Source of the DNA: Epinephelus fuscoguttatus
Taxonomy: Eukaryota > Chordata > Actinopteri > Perciformes > Serranidae
Length of the DNA: 64,000 bases
Assembly (NCBI RefSeq): GCF_011397635.1
Contig: NC_064754.1
Span: 29,802,543-29,866,542 of the forward strand
Direction: 5' to 3'
The notes under the pieces were generated by a model that was not told where the DNA came from, did no database searches, and worked only from the letters and a program-made list of their open reading frames with translations. Below, one piece after another: positions 1 to 13,148 of this stretch; within the stretch, counting starts at the first letter, position 1, and each line of letters starts with the position of its first letter. The position numbers and the translations under genes are program-made.

Positions 1-2780
1 TCACCCCGATGCCAACTGCGTAATGACATGCCGAGTCATTCTGGTTGAAGATGCACCTTGCCTCGGCGCTGTGGGCAGAGTTGATGTATCCCTCTGTCGT
101 GATGCAGGCAAACACCACCAAGGCAAATATCTACATTGAATCAGAGAGAAGAAGAAGAAGAAGAAGAAGAAGAAGAAGAAGAAGAAGAAGAAGAAGAAGG
201 TGGCCTTCAATGATTTGCAAAGACACAAGAGGAAAGTGTCTGGTTAAAGGAGCATAGCACTGGCTTTTTAAGTTTACCCATTAACTTCACATCGTATACT
301 TTACATTACTGTTGACCACTTTGGCTTTGAGACTGATTTCCTACCTCTCAGGCAGCCATTGGTTTCACTTCAACAGAGCACAGTATGATCATCGACTAGC
401 AGAGAACTTAAAACTCAAACATAGGTCATTCACATTATCATTGTCTTATGAAAATTCAGTTTAGAAAAGGCGTCCTTGGTGGTGCATTCAGAGAAACTCA
501 GACATCTGGTATTTAGGTGTGCTTCTTAAAAGCGCTGCAACCAGGAGCTCTGCAGTCACAAAATCAACCACAGAAGAAAAAGAAGAAGAAGAAAAGCACT
601 GCAGCCTTCATGCAAAGAATATGTGACTTCTGCTTGTCTTTGCATAACAGAGATACTGTAAAGTATGGCTGCAACTAACTGTTACTTTCATTATTTACTT
701 ATCTGCCCAATATTTTCCAGATTAATCGATAGTTCTGTCAATAAAAAGTCAGAAAATATTGAAACATGCTCTGCATAATGTCCCAAAGCCCAAGGTGACA
801 TCCTCAAATGGTATATTTTATCTGACAAAATGGTCCAAAAATCCGGCGCTATTTAGTTCATAATCATATATGACAAACATAAGCATCAAATTCTCCCATT
901 TAAGAATGATGAAACCAGCAAGTGCTTGTTTTTTTGCTTTAAAAAATGATTAAATCAGTTATTCCGCGATCAAAACAGAAGCCATTTTATTTTCAGTTGA
1001 TCAACTACCTGATTACATTAATCGTTGCAGCTCTGCTGTTCAGTAAAATGAGCAAACATCCTCAGGGCGAACATGTGTCTACGGAAGATAACTAAATTTA
1101 TCTGATTAAAATGATATAACATTTCAAGAATGTACTGAAAGACCTGCTGAAACAGTGACATCATTATGTGTCATCATAACGGTCAGTTTTCTTTCTGCTG
1201 ACTCTTAAAATACTCCTGTGCTCATTGTGTGTTTACAAAGTGAAGTGAGCACTAACTGCTCCTTCTGACCGTCCCGTGGTCTGTTGCTGTCTCCTCTGGT
1301 TACCCACCTAACCATGTGACCTACTTCTGAGTGCAGCTGCCTGCCATGTGACTGCGGAGATGCCACCAACTCCACTAACAACACTCATAATGAGATCCGG
1401 GAGGAGGATAGAGAGGGACTGTCTGACGGGTGGGAGAGAGGACGAGGTGAGAGGGCGGGGGAGGGAGACAGAAGACAGAGGAATTAGGGAAGTGAATGTG
1501 GGAAGTTTCAAAACAAAAGTGAGGCAGAGGGATGGTTAGTGGAGCGGAGGGAAGTTTCTGAACATAAATGGACAGATGGAAAGTGTTTGTGTGCTGAGTG
1601 ACAGATGTCAAAGACAAGCCAAAATGTCCCATATGTGCGCACAGTATGTTCTTGTTGCCATTACACAGCAGAAATAACACTGATACCCTCTTTTCGATGA
1701 CTTAATTAAAACACTATGTTTTCCATTATTTTTCTTGAATATGATCGAAATATACGTTTTATATTTAACAGTCAGGGCAGCAACGCCACTGAAGAATATG
1801 AAGTGTTTCTTCTAGAGAGAGTGACGTGCTTTAACACCGTAACAGTTCTGTGTGTAGGATTTAGGAGCATCTATTGGCAGAAATGGTATTTAATGTTTAT
1901 CACTATGTTTTCATGACTTTATAATAACCTGAAGATAAGAACTGTTGTGTTTTCGTTACTTTAGAGTAAGTTGTCTATATCTATGTACGGCCTGGGTCCT
2001 CTTCAGGCCTAACCGTGGAATAATAACTTCCTGGTCTATCACGTGATGCCTTGGGGCCCAAAAAGACCTTTCCCCATAGATTTACATTATAAAAATATGT
2101 CTGTAAATCAGTGGATACGATTTTTTGAGCATCACAACCTCCTTAAAATGACTCATTTCACTATCAGGATTTGATCCAGTCGATCCAATAACATTTCTAA
2201 AGTCTAGAGAAGCAGCACAGTTAAATCATTTCATCCTGATTCAAGTTATAGGAGTGCTAAACCAGAGATTAGCCACTCTGCTCACAAAAGTCCGCGAGTA
2301 CAAGCTCTAGGAGCCTGATCCTGGTAATTTTATACCCAAGAAGCACTACTGAGCAACTTTCATAGGAATAAACGGGGCCCCGCCTCCAACGCTGTACCCA
2401 GATCTCCAGTCTATCATGTTTCTACAGTAGCCCAGAATGGACAAACCAAACACTGGCTCTAGACAGGGCCATTTGCGTTTCTGCGTCAGCCATTGTTATT
2501 CCTCTGAACACTTGGCACACAGAAGTTTCAGTTCTGCAACCTCACTGCTAGATGCCACTGAATCCTACACACTGGATCTTTAAGTGACCAAGGGCCACTG
2601 TGCACAGCCTTTCCTTGTTCCAGGAGCAGGTGTGGTGCATCATGGGACCTGTAGGCAGGGTCACAGAGCTAACAATCCCCTCTTGTGTCATAGGTGAGGC
2701 TCGCTGAAGTAAGATTCACCAGAGATAGATGGTGATCGAGCCAGTGTGAATATGAGATGAGTTGAGCACAGCTGCTCTGA

Positions 2781-2812
<32 letters not shown>

Positions 2813-4113
2813 GGAGATAAGTGGCACACATTCACTAAAAGTAAAAGCAAGGGTCAACAGGGGATAGGTATCACCTTACCTGCCCATCAGCCCCTGTTTA
2901 CCACTGACACACTCATAATCTGACACACAGTTTCCCAAACACATTAACACACAGCAGTTAGTTGCGGCAACCGAGGGCACATTCTGTCCTCATCCACCAC
3001 ACTGAAGAAGCTACATTACCCAGGTGGAGCTGTGTGTTTTTCCATCGCCTACACCCACCCTGCGTGCACATTATAGAGGCCTTACAAACAGTTTACGCCT
3101 CATGGACCTGGTAAAGTAAATCAGATGTAGTCTTGGTAATCCAAGACATGAGTATGCGAGGAGACGAAAGCTGTCACATCCAATAAAACTTCACAAATCA
3201 CCAAGGAGACATTCAAGGACAGATACAACAGTTCAATCCTTAAATCTGTACGCTCACATTCACCCAGGGTTAGATGCCAGTGTGTTTTATTGTCTAACCT
3301 GTCTGGTCGAGATTCATTATGGACTTTCCACATCAGTGTCCCAACCAGAAAAACAAATCTGTGCCATAAGATTTGCCTAGCAACAGGTGATCAGCAGTTT
3401 ATAAAAACTTCCCAGAACTTTCCCAGGTGCATGAAAACCCCTCTTCATGCAAACACACTTAGTGTGTACAACCCCTTTATGATAATGAGTTTTAATATTG
3501 TTGTATTGTGTCCATTTTAATATATAAAATACTGTATTAGAGAGTGATATCTTATAATCTGAGTTAAGAAGTTACAAGCAGTCTTCCTTTAGTGAAATGC
3601 TCTGTGATGACACAGCTCTGGTGTAAAAGAGATCACTGACAGATTAAAATGATCACACACACTATATTTAGTCAGGGTGTTGCTTCCATCTCAGTGAGTC
3701 TAAAAAGTTTTCTGTCTTTTGTCCTCTGACAGCAGCAGTGTTGACCTGTGCTGTCGCCGAGCTGCTGTCATACACCAGCTGCGTGCAACATGACGCCCCG
3801 CAGAGACGCAGCACATAGTAGCCTGTTGTTCAGACCCACACAAACACATATAAAGCCTTAAACCGCTCCTCGGAGGCAGCAGACGGGCCCCGGGCCAGGC
3901 GCACCTGCTCTCACACCATGTTGGATATTACTTCTGGTTCTTTTGAACCTTTGTACATGCGCTGTTAAAACATAAACTCCTCTACACCCACGCTCCACTC
4001 ACCCAGCTCAGTATCCGCACTATGGTCTGCGGCTGCCGGATGAACTTGTTGAAGTCGAAGCCTCCACCTGCCAAAGAAACCCCGTACGCAGTAGCACCGC
4101 CCGTCTCCTCCAT
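1..4113 (-). CDS. syngr2: synaptogyrin-2 (5' part; exon 1 and part of exon 2)
   Basis: Synaptogyrins are four-pass MARVEL-domain proteins of synaptic-like and secretory vesicles. Exon 1 (4113-4003) encodes 37 residues beginning MEETGGATAYGVSLAGGG and containing FDFNKFIRQPQTIVRILSW, the conserved N-terminal synaptogyrin motif just before the first membrane segment; it ends at a gtgagt donor. Exon 2 (130-1) follows a tgtag acceptor in frame and reads IFALVVFACITTEGYINS, then HSAEARCIFNQNDSACHY: membrane segment 1 and the start of the first lumenal loop. The gene runs off the left edge. The ATG is chosen because it opens the family motif and a short GC-rich leader precedes it. The 3.9-kb intron 1 (131-4002) contains a GAA tract and two DNA-transposon relics. 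Paralogue choice (2 rather than 1 or 3) rests mainly on its TMC8 and TMC6 neighbours. Confidence 0.88.
147..199. repeat. (GAA)n microsatellite in syngr2 intron 1
   Basis: About 17 GAA/AAG triplets lie 17 bases upstream of the exon 2 acceptor on the coding (minus) strand, where they read TTC and so supply the polypyrimidine tract. Length variation here could affect recognition of exon 2. Confidence 0.9.
665..1036. mobile_element. short inverted-repeat DNA element (GCTGCAAC ends)
   Basis: The ends read ggctgcaactaac and, inverted, agctgcaacgattaat. The interior is AT-rich with no ORF and has the layout of a widespread non-autonomous fish DNA transposon. A related fragment sits near 31405-31560. 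Superfamily is not assigned. Confidence 0.55.
1845..2584. mobile_element. TIR element, 'TGTGTAGGATTTAG' family, copy 1
   Basis: The left end tgtgtaggatttagg is mirrored by aatcctacacactgga at the right end. The interior shares long stretches with a second copy at about 28749-30095, for example the segments around 'cagaatggac' and 'actggctctaga'. Non-autonomous; no transposase ORF seen. Confidence 0.6.
2779..2808. repeat. (GT)n microsatellite
   Basis: Uninterrupted GT dinucleotide tract in syngr2 intron 1. Confidence 0.9.
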
Positions 4114-4260
4114 GTCTCTGCCGTTCAGCTGATCCTCCGGAGCTCTCCTCTAAGGTTTCCACCGACCTGACAGGACAGCATAAACTAAAAGTACAGCCAC
4201 CTCCTGTTGTGCGCCACCCAGAGGAGCTGCGCACGCGGCTGCGCGTTAGAGGAGGCGGAG
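4114..4260 (-). promoter_or_regulatory. probable syngr2 promoter and 5' leader
   Basis: A GC- and CpG-richer stretch directly upstream of the syngr2 ATG, including ggaggcggag (GC-box-like) and gcacgcggctgcgcg. No TATA box is evident. Inferred from position and composition only. Confidence 0.4.
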
Positions 4261-4286
4261 TTGACCGGTTAGGGACTGTTCCTTAC

Positions 4287-4287
<1 letters not shown>

Positions 4288-4342
<55 letters not shown>
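4288..4342. repeat. (GT)n microsatellite
   Basis: About 27 GT units just upstream of the syngr2 leader. Confidence 0.9.
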
Positions 4343-4345
<3 letters not shown>

Positions 4346-4369
4346 AATTACATAATTTATCATAACCAG

Positions 4370-5260
4370 AAACTGTAAATTACCTTGGATTCTCAAATTT
4401 CCTACGGTTCTTGGACACATCATGTGCAACAAATGCCTCTGTCAGGGAAAAAACATACCCAAATATTTTATTAAAGTCACTTCCTCTTACACAACCAGAG
4501 TGTTTTTTTTTTTACTTTCACCTTTAATCTACATGACGCAGATAGTGTATGACATTTCTATACATTTCTTTAAAAACAGAAATTATCTTGGATTTTCTAC
4601 TTCCCAAATGTCATGAACACATCAAGCAACAAATGTTTCTGTCAGGAAAAAAAAACATAACCAAATATTTAATTATTATTATTGTTACTTTATTCTATGC
4701 TTCAAAATAAACCGTTTACACAAATTAACCAGCATAGACAGGAGTGGAACAACTGAGGCTTTTTTTACTTTCACCTTCAACTTTTAAAAAAAAAATAAAA
4801 TAAAAATGTCTGTAAATTTCTATAAAAACAGAAATTATCTTGAATTTTAAATTTTTCAGTGGTCTTTCTTGGACACATCATATGCAACAAATGTCAGGAA
4901 AAAAAAAACGCAACCAAATATTTCATTAAAATCACTTTATTCTATGTCTCATTTGCACAAATCAACCAGCAAACACAACAAGAGTGAAAACTGAGGCTTT
5001 TTAAAAACTTTTATGTTCAACTTTTACATAAAAAATGTCATACACCAGCTGCGTGCAACATGATGTAGATAGTGTATGACATTTTTTATACATTTCTTTT
5101 ATTAAAAACAGAAATTATCTTGGATTTTCAAATTTCCCACAGTCGTTGGACACATCATGTGCAACAAATGCTACTGTCAGAAAAACAAAAACAAAAACTC
5201 ATTCAAGAAATATCTCATTAAAATCACTTTATTCTACATCTCACTTAAAAGTTGGCCAAA
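4370..5260. repeat. four diverged tandem repeats in the syngr2 to Ig gene B spacer
   Basis: A unit containing acagaaattatcttggattt, then gacacatcatgtgcaacaaatg and ctgtcaggaaaaaa, recurs near 4370, 4575, 4830 and 5106, giving a period of roughly 200-275 bp with indels. No ORF. A 24-bp piece (tacaccagctgcgtgcaaca plus tgat/tgac) inside the last inter-repeat segment, near 5040, also occurs near 3772 in syngr2 intron 1, so the array may include copied syngr2 intron sequence. Outside this array the 4114-5706 spacer holds nothing else I can name. Confidence 0.6.
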
Positions 5261-5639
5261 AATGAACTTTGCACAAACTAACCAGCATACACAACATTAG
5301 CTACTTCAGGATTACATTATCAGCTTTTAATGTTTAATTTTCAAACATCAAGGTGTACGATTTAAAAATCTAATAACTAATTCATGGTGGAGGGAGGGTC
5401 ATGCATTTTCCGCTGGTCACTCAGGGAGGCTCAGGGAAAAATACCTGTTGCTCCGGGAATTTTTAAAAAATCAGTCACACCCGAGCCACCCTGCTCCTCT
5501 GACAAGTAAAGAACAGTCCCTTAGGAGCCAGGATCATGTGACTGTTAACATTATTTTACCACCACAAACACTGCTGACATAGATAACCCAGTTCATCACA
5601 CTGAAAAGACGTGACAGCACAGAGCATCGTGAGCAGATG

Positions 5640-5645
5640 TTTATT
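5640..5645 (-). terminator. polyadenylation signal of Ig gene B
   Basis: AATAAA on the minus strand, 62 bases beyond the stop codon of Ig gene B. Confidence 0.55.
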
Positions 5646-5706
5646 TAACTACAACAGCCTGTGTTTACAGCAGTTTGACCCCTCAGGGTCCCTCAACTGG
5701 TTTGTC

Positions 5707-8700
5707 CTACAAGGTCTTCTTCTCTTCTTCAATTTGGGGCCATTCATCTGCAGAGGCCTCAGAAGCCTGAGGAGAGGACAGACAGATAAATAGTGGAGTT
5801 TGACTGCTTTGTGTAAATTTCATCCTACCAACTGGGGTACATGCAGACCCCAGGGGTATACGTTTTGTCGTATCCCATAGGTGTGTCATTTTATCATTGC
5901 AGTTTGACACTTTGTCAGTCAGTTTCTTCATAATGGCTTCATGTAATTGTTTTCTGTTTCTATTTTAATTAGTGCTTTGTACACATACACAGAAGTACAC
6001 ATACACATAACAGGATTTAACAAACCAGCCCCTACTCTCACCTGATCAAATTCACCCTCTCTGGCTGCCACCACAACATCAGCATCTTCACTGTAGTCTG
6101 ACAAATCCTGTAAGGAGAGAGAGCTCTCATCATTAATTATTTATCCTAATGGAGATGATCATGAAACTGGATCATGTGAGTGAAGTGAAAAGCTTTTGAA
6201 AGACGGAGATACAAAAATATTGACTCACCAGCTCTCCCTCATACGCAGCCAACATTTTCTCCATCTCCAAGCTCCTGAGAAAAAATAAGTTGTCACATAT
6301 AAAGAGACAGTGCACTCAAATCAAAAATACATATTTTTACTTTTCAGTGTAGTGCTATTAATCAGTCTAGATTGTATTCAATGTTGGTGATATCGGCCGT
6401 AGAGATGTCTGCCTTCTCTCAAATATAATGAAACTAGATAACACTCGGCTTGTGGTGCTCATACCCTCCAAAAATATATTTGAAAAACTCAACAGCAATG
6501 TCTCTTTAGCAATCCACAGATCTTGTTGTGAACACTTTCATGTAGGAACTATTTTCTTTTTACAGAAATACACTTGCCAACCACACCACCGCACAGAAGG
6601 AAGTGGGCATCTACTGCTGGCTCGCCTAGCACCACTGAGATAGCTAGCATACAGCTCAGCCGAGGAGGACGCCATTAATGTTTACATCTGACGCCGTCAT
6701 GAGCACAAGCCTCTCACCTATGAGTAGATAAATGCTTCCTTCTGCATAATGATATAGCTGGCAGGTTTAGTTTGGCAGAAAGAAAACACACCAAATCAAC
6801 CTATACTGATAAATAGCACCATAGGTAAGAGGAAAACTATTTTTGATTTTGGGGTGAACTGTCCCTTGTAAACACCCTTTTATTCCAATAGCATACATGA
6901 ATGTATTATAGGTCTAACTACACATGGTGGTGTCGCAGTCACTGAGGTGATGGTCATTGACTGTGGTGTTTCTGGAAATATGAAGTTTTAAACAACCTGA
7001 GGAGGAGTGAACCTTCCACAGTTACACCTAAATATAACATGATGACTTCTTTAAAGACTGATTCAGAGGGTTTTTTTTTGACTTATCGTATTTAAATTTG
7101 ACTTCTTCTGGCAAAGCTTTATACCATTTTGATAAAGCAAGAATTAAAACCCAGGGCATTTCACATGACATCATCCTGTAACAAGACAATGTGAATGTGA
7201 GAAAAATAATGAGAGAATGAGAGCAATGGGAGAATTACTGACCATTCCAGACATTCAACATACAAGCTATAAACTTACCTAGCAGCATCAAGGATGTTTA
7301 TGATGTTATGCACTTATGACACTGTGACTGTAAGCTGCACAAAACATTGTACACAACATTCACCACATAACCACATCCCCAGTTCAACCCCAGCCACATG
7401 TCTTTCTCTTCTCTCCCCATGTTTACTGTCAGTCTACAAGTTGTCAAACTGTTTAAAAGAGGGAAAAATCTCCCCAAAATGTACCTTATACCTCAAAATG
7501 TCCCCTAAGCCCACAGTTGATTTTGTGAGTCTTGATTGTGAACAAGAGGCCATATCTGGAGCTTAAACAAAGCTCCTGTTGCAAGGTGTGTAGCGTGTTC
7601 ACTTACAGCATCATTGCTACATAAATTAATATGTGACCATGAACAAACAAGACCATTGATGGACCTAATTTTATATTATTTGTTGATGTTTTGGATGCTG
7701 GCATGAAAGCTACTGTAGTGGATTTATGGCACACAGCAGGAAAACAGAAAGTAGTATTTCACATACAGCAGCACCAGCCATTGCTTCTTTTTATCTGTAG
7801 ATGGTGAAGGAGCTCCCAACATGTTAATCATTCTTGGTAAATTATAAAAGAAAACCTTACTGAGGATCAAGTGGCTCAGTTCTCTTTGCAAGAGGAAGTA
7901 ACAGTGTCATGTGAAGTGTGGTCATTTTTTTGTGTCAGACTGAAACAGAAAAATAACTTACAGAGACTTGTCTCCGTACACCCTTCGCCCTGAAACAACA
8001 GTAAAAAAAAAAAAAAAAAAAAAAAGACATTAATTCACAGTATCAATGATGAGGAAGCCACACCAGATAAAAACAGAACACTGAAACTCACTGAACATCA
8101 CTCCAACCAAACAACAGACGGAGACCAGGAGAATCAGGGCTATGAAACATCCAAAGACAGCGGCCACCACCAGGGTAGGGAGGCGATTCAGCACTGGAGG
8201 AGCAGGAAGATAAAGAAGAGATAAAACCAAGGATGTTTTACTGAAAGGCAAAGGCACAGGTTTCATTTCAACATTGTGGAGGGACATATGAAACGGGCTG
8301 TTTGGGGTCCTCCCCCAGGAATTTTTAGAGGGCAAACACTTAGGACCAATGCCAACACACCCCTTGCCCTAAGGCCTTAGCCCTTACCCGTCCGTATTGC
8401 GCGTTCACCTCTAGGGGTAGCGTGTCCCTGTTCTTGTTGGGTTAGAGGGGTAAGGGAAAGTGTTGGGGCTACATGGCCCTTCAAACTGAGGTTTTTCAGA
8501 GGCACAAACCGAGTGTTATGAGAAAGCATTGTCAAGATGGCTGCACAAACAACAAAAGAAACCCACAAATCTATTTCCTTCTTTAATAAAGATAAAAAAA
8601 ATTACGATAACCATTGTGCAATCTTTGTTTAATGTTGTTTCAATGTATTATGATCCTTTTCTATATGGCAAGCAAAAAAAAAAATCACTAGTATGCCGTT

Positions 8701-11700
8701 GTCACGTTAGCTAATTAGCTAGGATTGGACAGTCCCGCATTCTAACACATTTCCATGTCGCCCACTTCTCCTTGTGACTTGGTTCCAAGGGCCAGGTGGC
8801 ATTCAAAAATTAGGGAGATAATGTCATACGGCTGTAATTTCCTGAATTCTGGTGAATTTTTTTTGCGTGACTTTGTACATTTACTGCATCAATTAATGGT
8901 GGAAATGTCTTTAGTTTCCTCTGCTACTTTCATGTTTTGAATATGCGGGGATAAATGCACATGTTCCAAGTATCGAGGAGAACGTGTCCCCTCTGTCGCA
9001 CCCCCGCCCCAATAATAAGTGGCATGACTAATTCATATATTAATGGTCATTTATGGGTGAAGCATTCCCTAAATCAATCAATCATCTGTACCGTCTTTAT
9101 CCAAGTACCGCCTCTTGCTGCTTATGGCGGTGGTGTTGTCAAAGCTGTCTGACACTTCACAGTGGTACGTTCCGGAGCTGTTCCCCCCTACAGACAGCAG
9201 GAGTACAGACTGCTTTGGGGGCTGGTTGACCACATAGTAGAAGTTTCCTCGGTCATGTAGGAGGGTTGTGTTGATGAACCATTGGTATCGTGGAAAAGAT
9301 CCCTTCGCCGCCTTGCAGTAGAACCTCAGCCTGGTCACAGCGTAGTTTTCTCCAGTGTCATAGTCGTAATGCATCTTCACAGGCCCACCAACCGGGACTG
9401 TTGGAGACATTGTGGATCAAAAACAGACATCATGGACAAACATTAAAATAAGGTAGTCTGTCAAACAATTCACATACCAACTTCAAGGGGAATCCATTCG
9501 CTGTATTGGGTCCGGTCTCCATTGTTTGCCTGGCACTGCAGCCATCCCAAGTGCCTGTCCAAGACCACTGGAACCTCAAATGCAGCATTTGTCTCTTCAA
9601 CTGTCATACTGGCAACCAATTCTGTTCTGTTGTATAGTGAAAATGTGATAGGCAGAGACCCTTTGGTTGACTGACAGGTGACTATGGCAGAATATTGGGA
9701 ATCTTCCTTTGACACGGTGAAGGAGATGTCAGGGACTGACACCATGTCTGAGGGAGTAAGATAAAGCAGAATGTTACTTTGCTCAAAGACACCATGTCAT
9801 GGCTGTAAAATCTGAACCTGTTAGTGTATTCACTACAGCTAACCTTTGACTGTGATTAAAACTTCAGAGCTGTTTGTGGTGAAGAATTGGGTGTTGTTGA
9901 AGTTGTTGGTGGCGACACACTTGTAGGAGCCACTGTCTTTGGAAGTAGTCCTGAGGGTGACACGTAATGGTTTCGGTAACTTTTCTTTTATATGTTCAGT
10001 TGAAAATGAACATGCTCAGTGGCCTCCATGATAAAGGAGTTCCTTCTTAGACAGTGTTGAACACGTTTGTTGAGGAAAATGACTCACAGAACACAGGAAC
10101 TTGCTTAATCAAGAGATGCAACAAGGCTTTTTAGCAACTACTTTGGTTTTTGGTCACAACAGTTTCTAATGCAGAACTCTGATTTTTCACACAAACATCG
10201 GGTTTACAATTCTCTTGGTCTTACGTAACATGCAACAACACGTTTTTAGATTTCTGTTTGTCTACAGATTAAGCAACAAGAAACATCACGTTACAGTGCA
10301 AATAGACAACTTTTTTTTTAAACTTAGAATCATGAATTAAACGCTGATTGCACCATGTAATGGCTATAGGATAACGACACCATCTCTATTTAGATTGGTT
10401 CCCTGTAAGCCTCACTCACACAATGTAATTCTGTCTGCCATCAGGTGCGATCTCCTGCAAACATTAAGGCTAAATTTAAGTCACAAAGGCAGTGCATCAA
10501 ATGATGTGCAGAAAAGGAGGAGGATCGCATTTTTGTTTCCCCAGTAGCTATTGGCTGGTATCCCCAGTTACCACAGAATATCAGTGTAAGTCCTTAACAG
10601 TTACTCTCCCCAGTAGAGGAAACGGCAAATGGAAGAACAACCAAAGTAAGGCGATATTTATACTTCTACATTGAGTCGACGGCATTGCTACGACATCCTT
10701 CATCCTTCTGGGATTTATACTAAGGGATTTATCCTGGCTTCATATGAGCAGAGGAAATCTCTGCTCATCACTAGGCTAATTTATACAATATAAGATGCCA
10801 TAGGCTTGTGCTAATAACGTTAGCATGCTGTATTTGTTTGGAAAACTTGTTCAGTAAAAGACAGTTGTTTTGTCGGTGAACCTTGTGAGTTGCAATGGAG
10901 CCCAATTATGTGCTGTTACCTTTGCTAAATGTTGCTGTTGTCCCTGGCTTTAGAGGAATGCTATGCTAATTTATACACTGTAAAATGCCATAGGCATCTG
11001 TGTCCAGATAAAGAACGCCGTGAGTTGTAGTGAAGCCAATTTGTGTACTTGCGCTTGAAATTGTTTCTATTAAGCCATGTTTAATGTGTGTTTTGAATCA
11101 ACTAAACTTCACAGCACTTCACAGAAACCTCTGCTGCTGACTGGAGGTTTAACTGCTGAGTGACACAGACACACTACTGCACAAGTATAAATGCTCACAA
11201 TGGCGTAGGCAATGTGCATAGGCTACGGCGTAGGGTCTGCTGCACAAGTATAGATCCTGTTTAACTATGGAAACTTGAACTTGAACAGGTGACCCTCCAG
11301 TTCCCAACCCAAGTCCCTATGGACTGAGCTACTGCCATTACATACCCACATTGTTATTCTTGCCTGCCAACCCAGGGGCGGAAATCCCAGGGGGGACGGG
11401 GGGACATGACTCCCCCTTCAGTAAAGCTGTCCCCCCCTAGAATCATTTGAGACACAATTAATAATTTTTGAACAATGCAGTAGTATTTATTGAAAGCACA
11501 ATGTAAGCGGTGCTCATTATAAAAGCGCAATAATGTGCTATTTAAATCTTAAAAGATTTAGTCTCCCCCTCCCATTCCTAGTAGTGGTATATCCCACACT
11601 CTTTCCAACGGGCGGGCTGCTTGGCAGCAGTAGCAGCGTGTGGCTGGAACCGCTGCCCACATCGCGCATTGCAGGGTAAGATGTTCACTCACACAGACAC

Positions 11701-12905
11701 AGTTTAACTTACACAAGTTACAACACATCCCATTTACTGTGACAACAAGCCCCAGGCCCAGGCTGATAATATAAACTGTCTGCAACATTTCTCCTGCATT
11801 GTTCAAAAGCCTACTCAATTAGGAGTGCTGCTAAGCTAAAAGCTAATGATTAAGCTGAGAGTTTAGTGATAGTCAGAGAGGACAGGAGAGAAAGAAGAGG
11901 GAGAGGACAGGACAAGAGCAGTCAGTGGCGGAGCAATGGGTACCTGTCTGTAGGCTCTCCACCTGTCAGTGAGACAAACATGAAAGACATGCAGACGAGG
12001 AGCAGTCATTACGCGCGACTATTACGCACAGTTGTGGCGGAGCGGCTCGTATGGGTACCTGTCTGTAGGCTCTCCACCTGTCAGTGAGACAAACATGAAA
12101 GACGTGCAGTCTAACCGAGAGGAGCGGTCATTATGCGCAACTGTTACGCACGGTTGTGAGGTGCGCAACGCAGATCTCACAGCACACTGTTTATAAACCA
12201 GTTTACCAGTTTAATTGCAGGAAATGTTTAGTTTTAGTTTAGTTAGTATAGACATTCACTCTGCCTGTTGGAGAGATAGAGAGAAGATTAAAGCGTCAAA
12301 TTGCGGTAAAAGATGCTGCATAAAAGACAGGCTACAACTTTTTTTCCTTGTCCCCCCCGGAATTTTTCTCTAAAATTTTACTGTTTATTGTCCCCCCAAC
12401 TATGAAATGGGATTTTCGCCCCTATGCCAACCACCCAGAATCACCACTGCAACCACCTAACAGCAACACTCCACCATCAGCCCCTTAGGAAACACCCTCT
12501 ATGGCCCTAGTTTTATGTCTGCATCACACACGGTACAAAATGGTTAACAATTACCAAATAAATCATTCATCTGCTCACAACACCATATCAACCACATGGT
12601 AATGCAGAAGCGGCTGTCCAGAGACTGACCTGTAGATCCAGAGACTGTCATCTGCAAAATGGTGGAGAGGAGACTGAGAGATAGGCCGACCATTCAGCAG
12701 CCACTTGTAGGAAACGTGAGTTCCAGCGGTAATATTACAGCGTAGCTTCAGTGTCTTCCCCTCAAAAAACTTCACTGGACCTGAAAGGATGTCGATCTTT
12801 GCACCTTTCACTGGTTCTGCAAGACAGACACAGCAACAATAAACTGTTACTGCAGAACTATATCACATAAGACTGTATTATATCATACACCAGGTTGGAG
12901 TTATA

Positions 12906-12957
<52 letters not shown>

Positions 12958-13112
12958 TGTGAATATTAAAGTGTATGTATAGGTGTGTGTGTATGAGTAT
13001 GTATACACACATAGGAGAAAGCCTCTCTATGAGCTGATGGATATTTTTTGTTTGTTTTTTATTGTCATGGTATGCTGTTGCATAGGCATAGTGGGGTGGT
13101 GTATGTGTGTGT

Positions 13113-13148
<36 letters not shown>

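Noticed and set aside
3965-4234. An 89-codon minus-strand open frame over syngr2 exon 1
   Set aside because: It is a shadow frame. The overlapping frame from 4113 encodes the synaptogyrin N-terminus and ends at a good donor.
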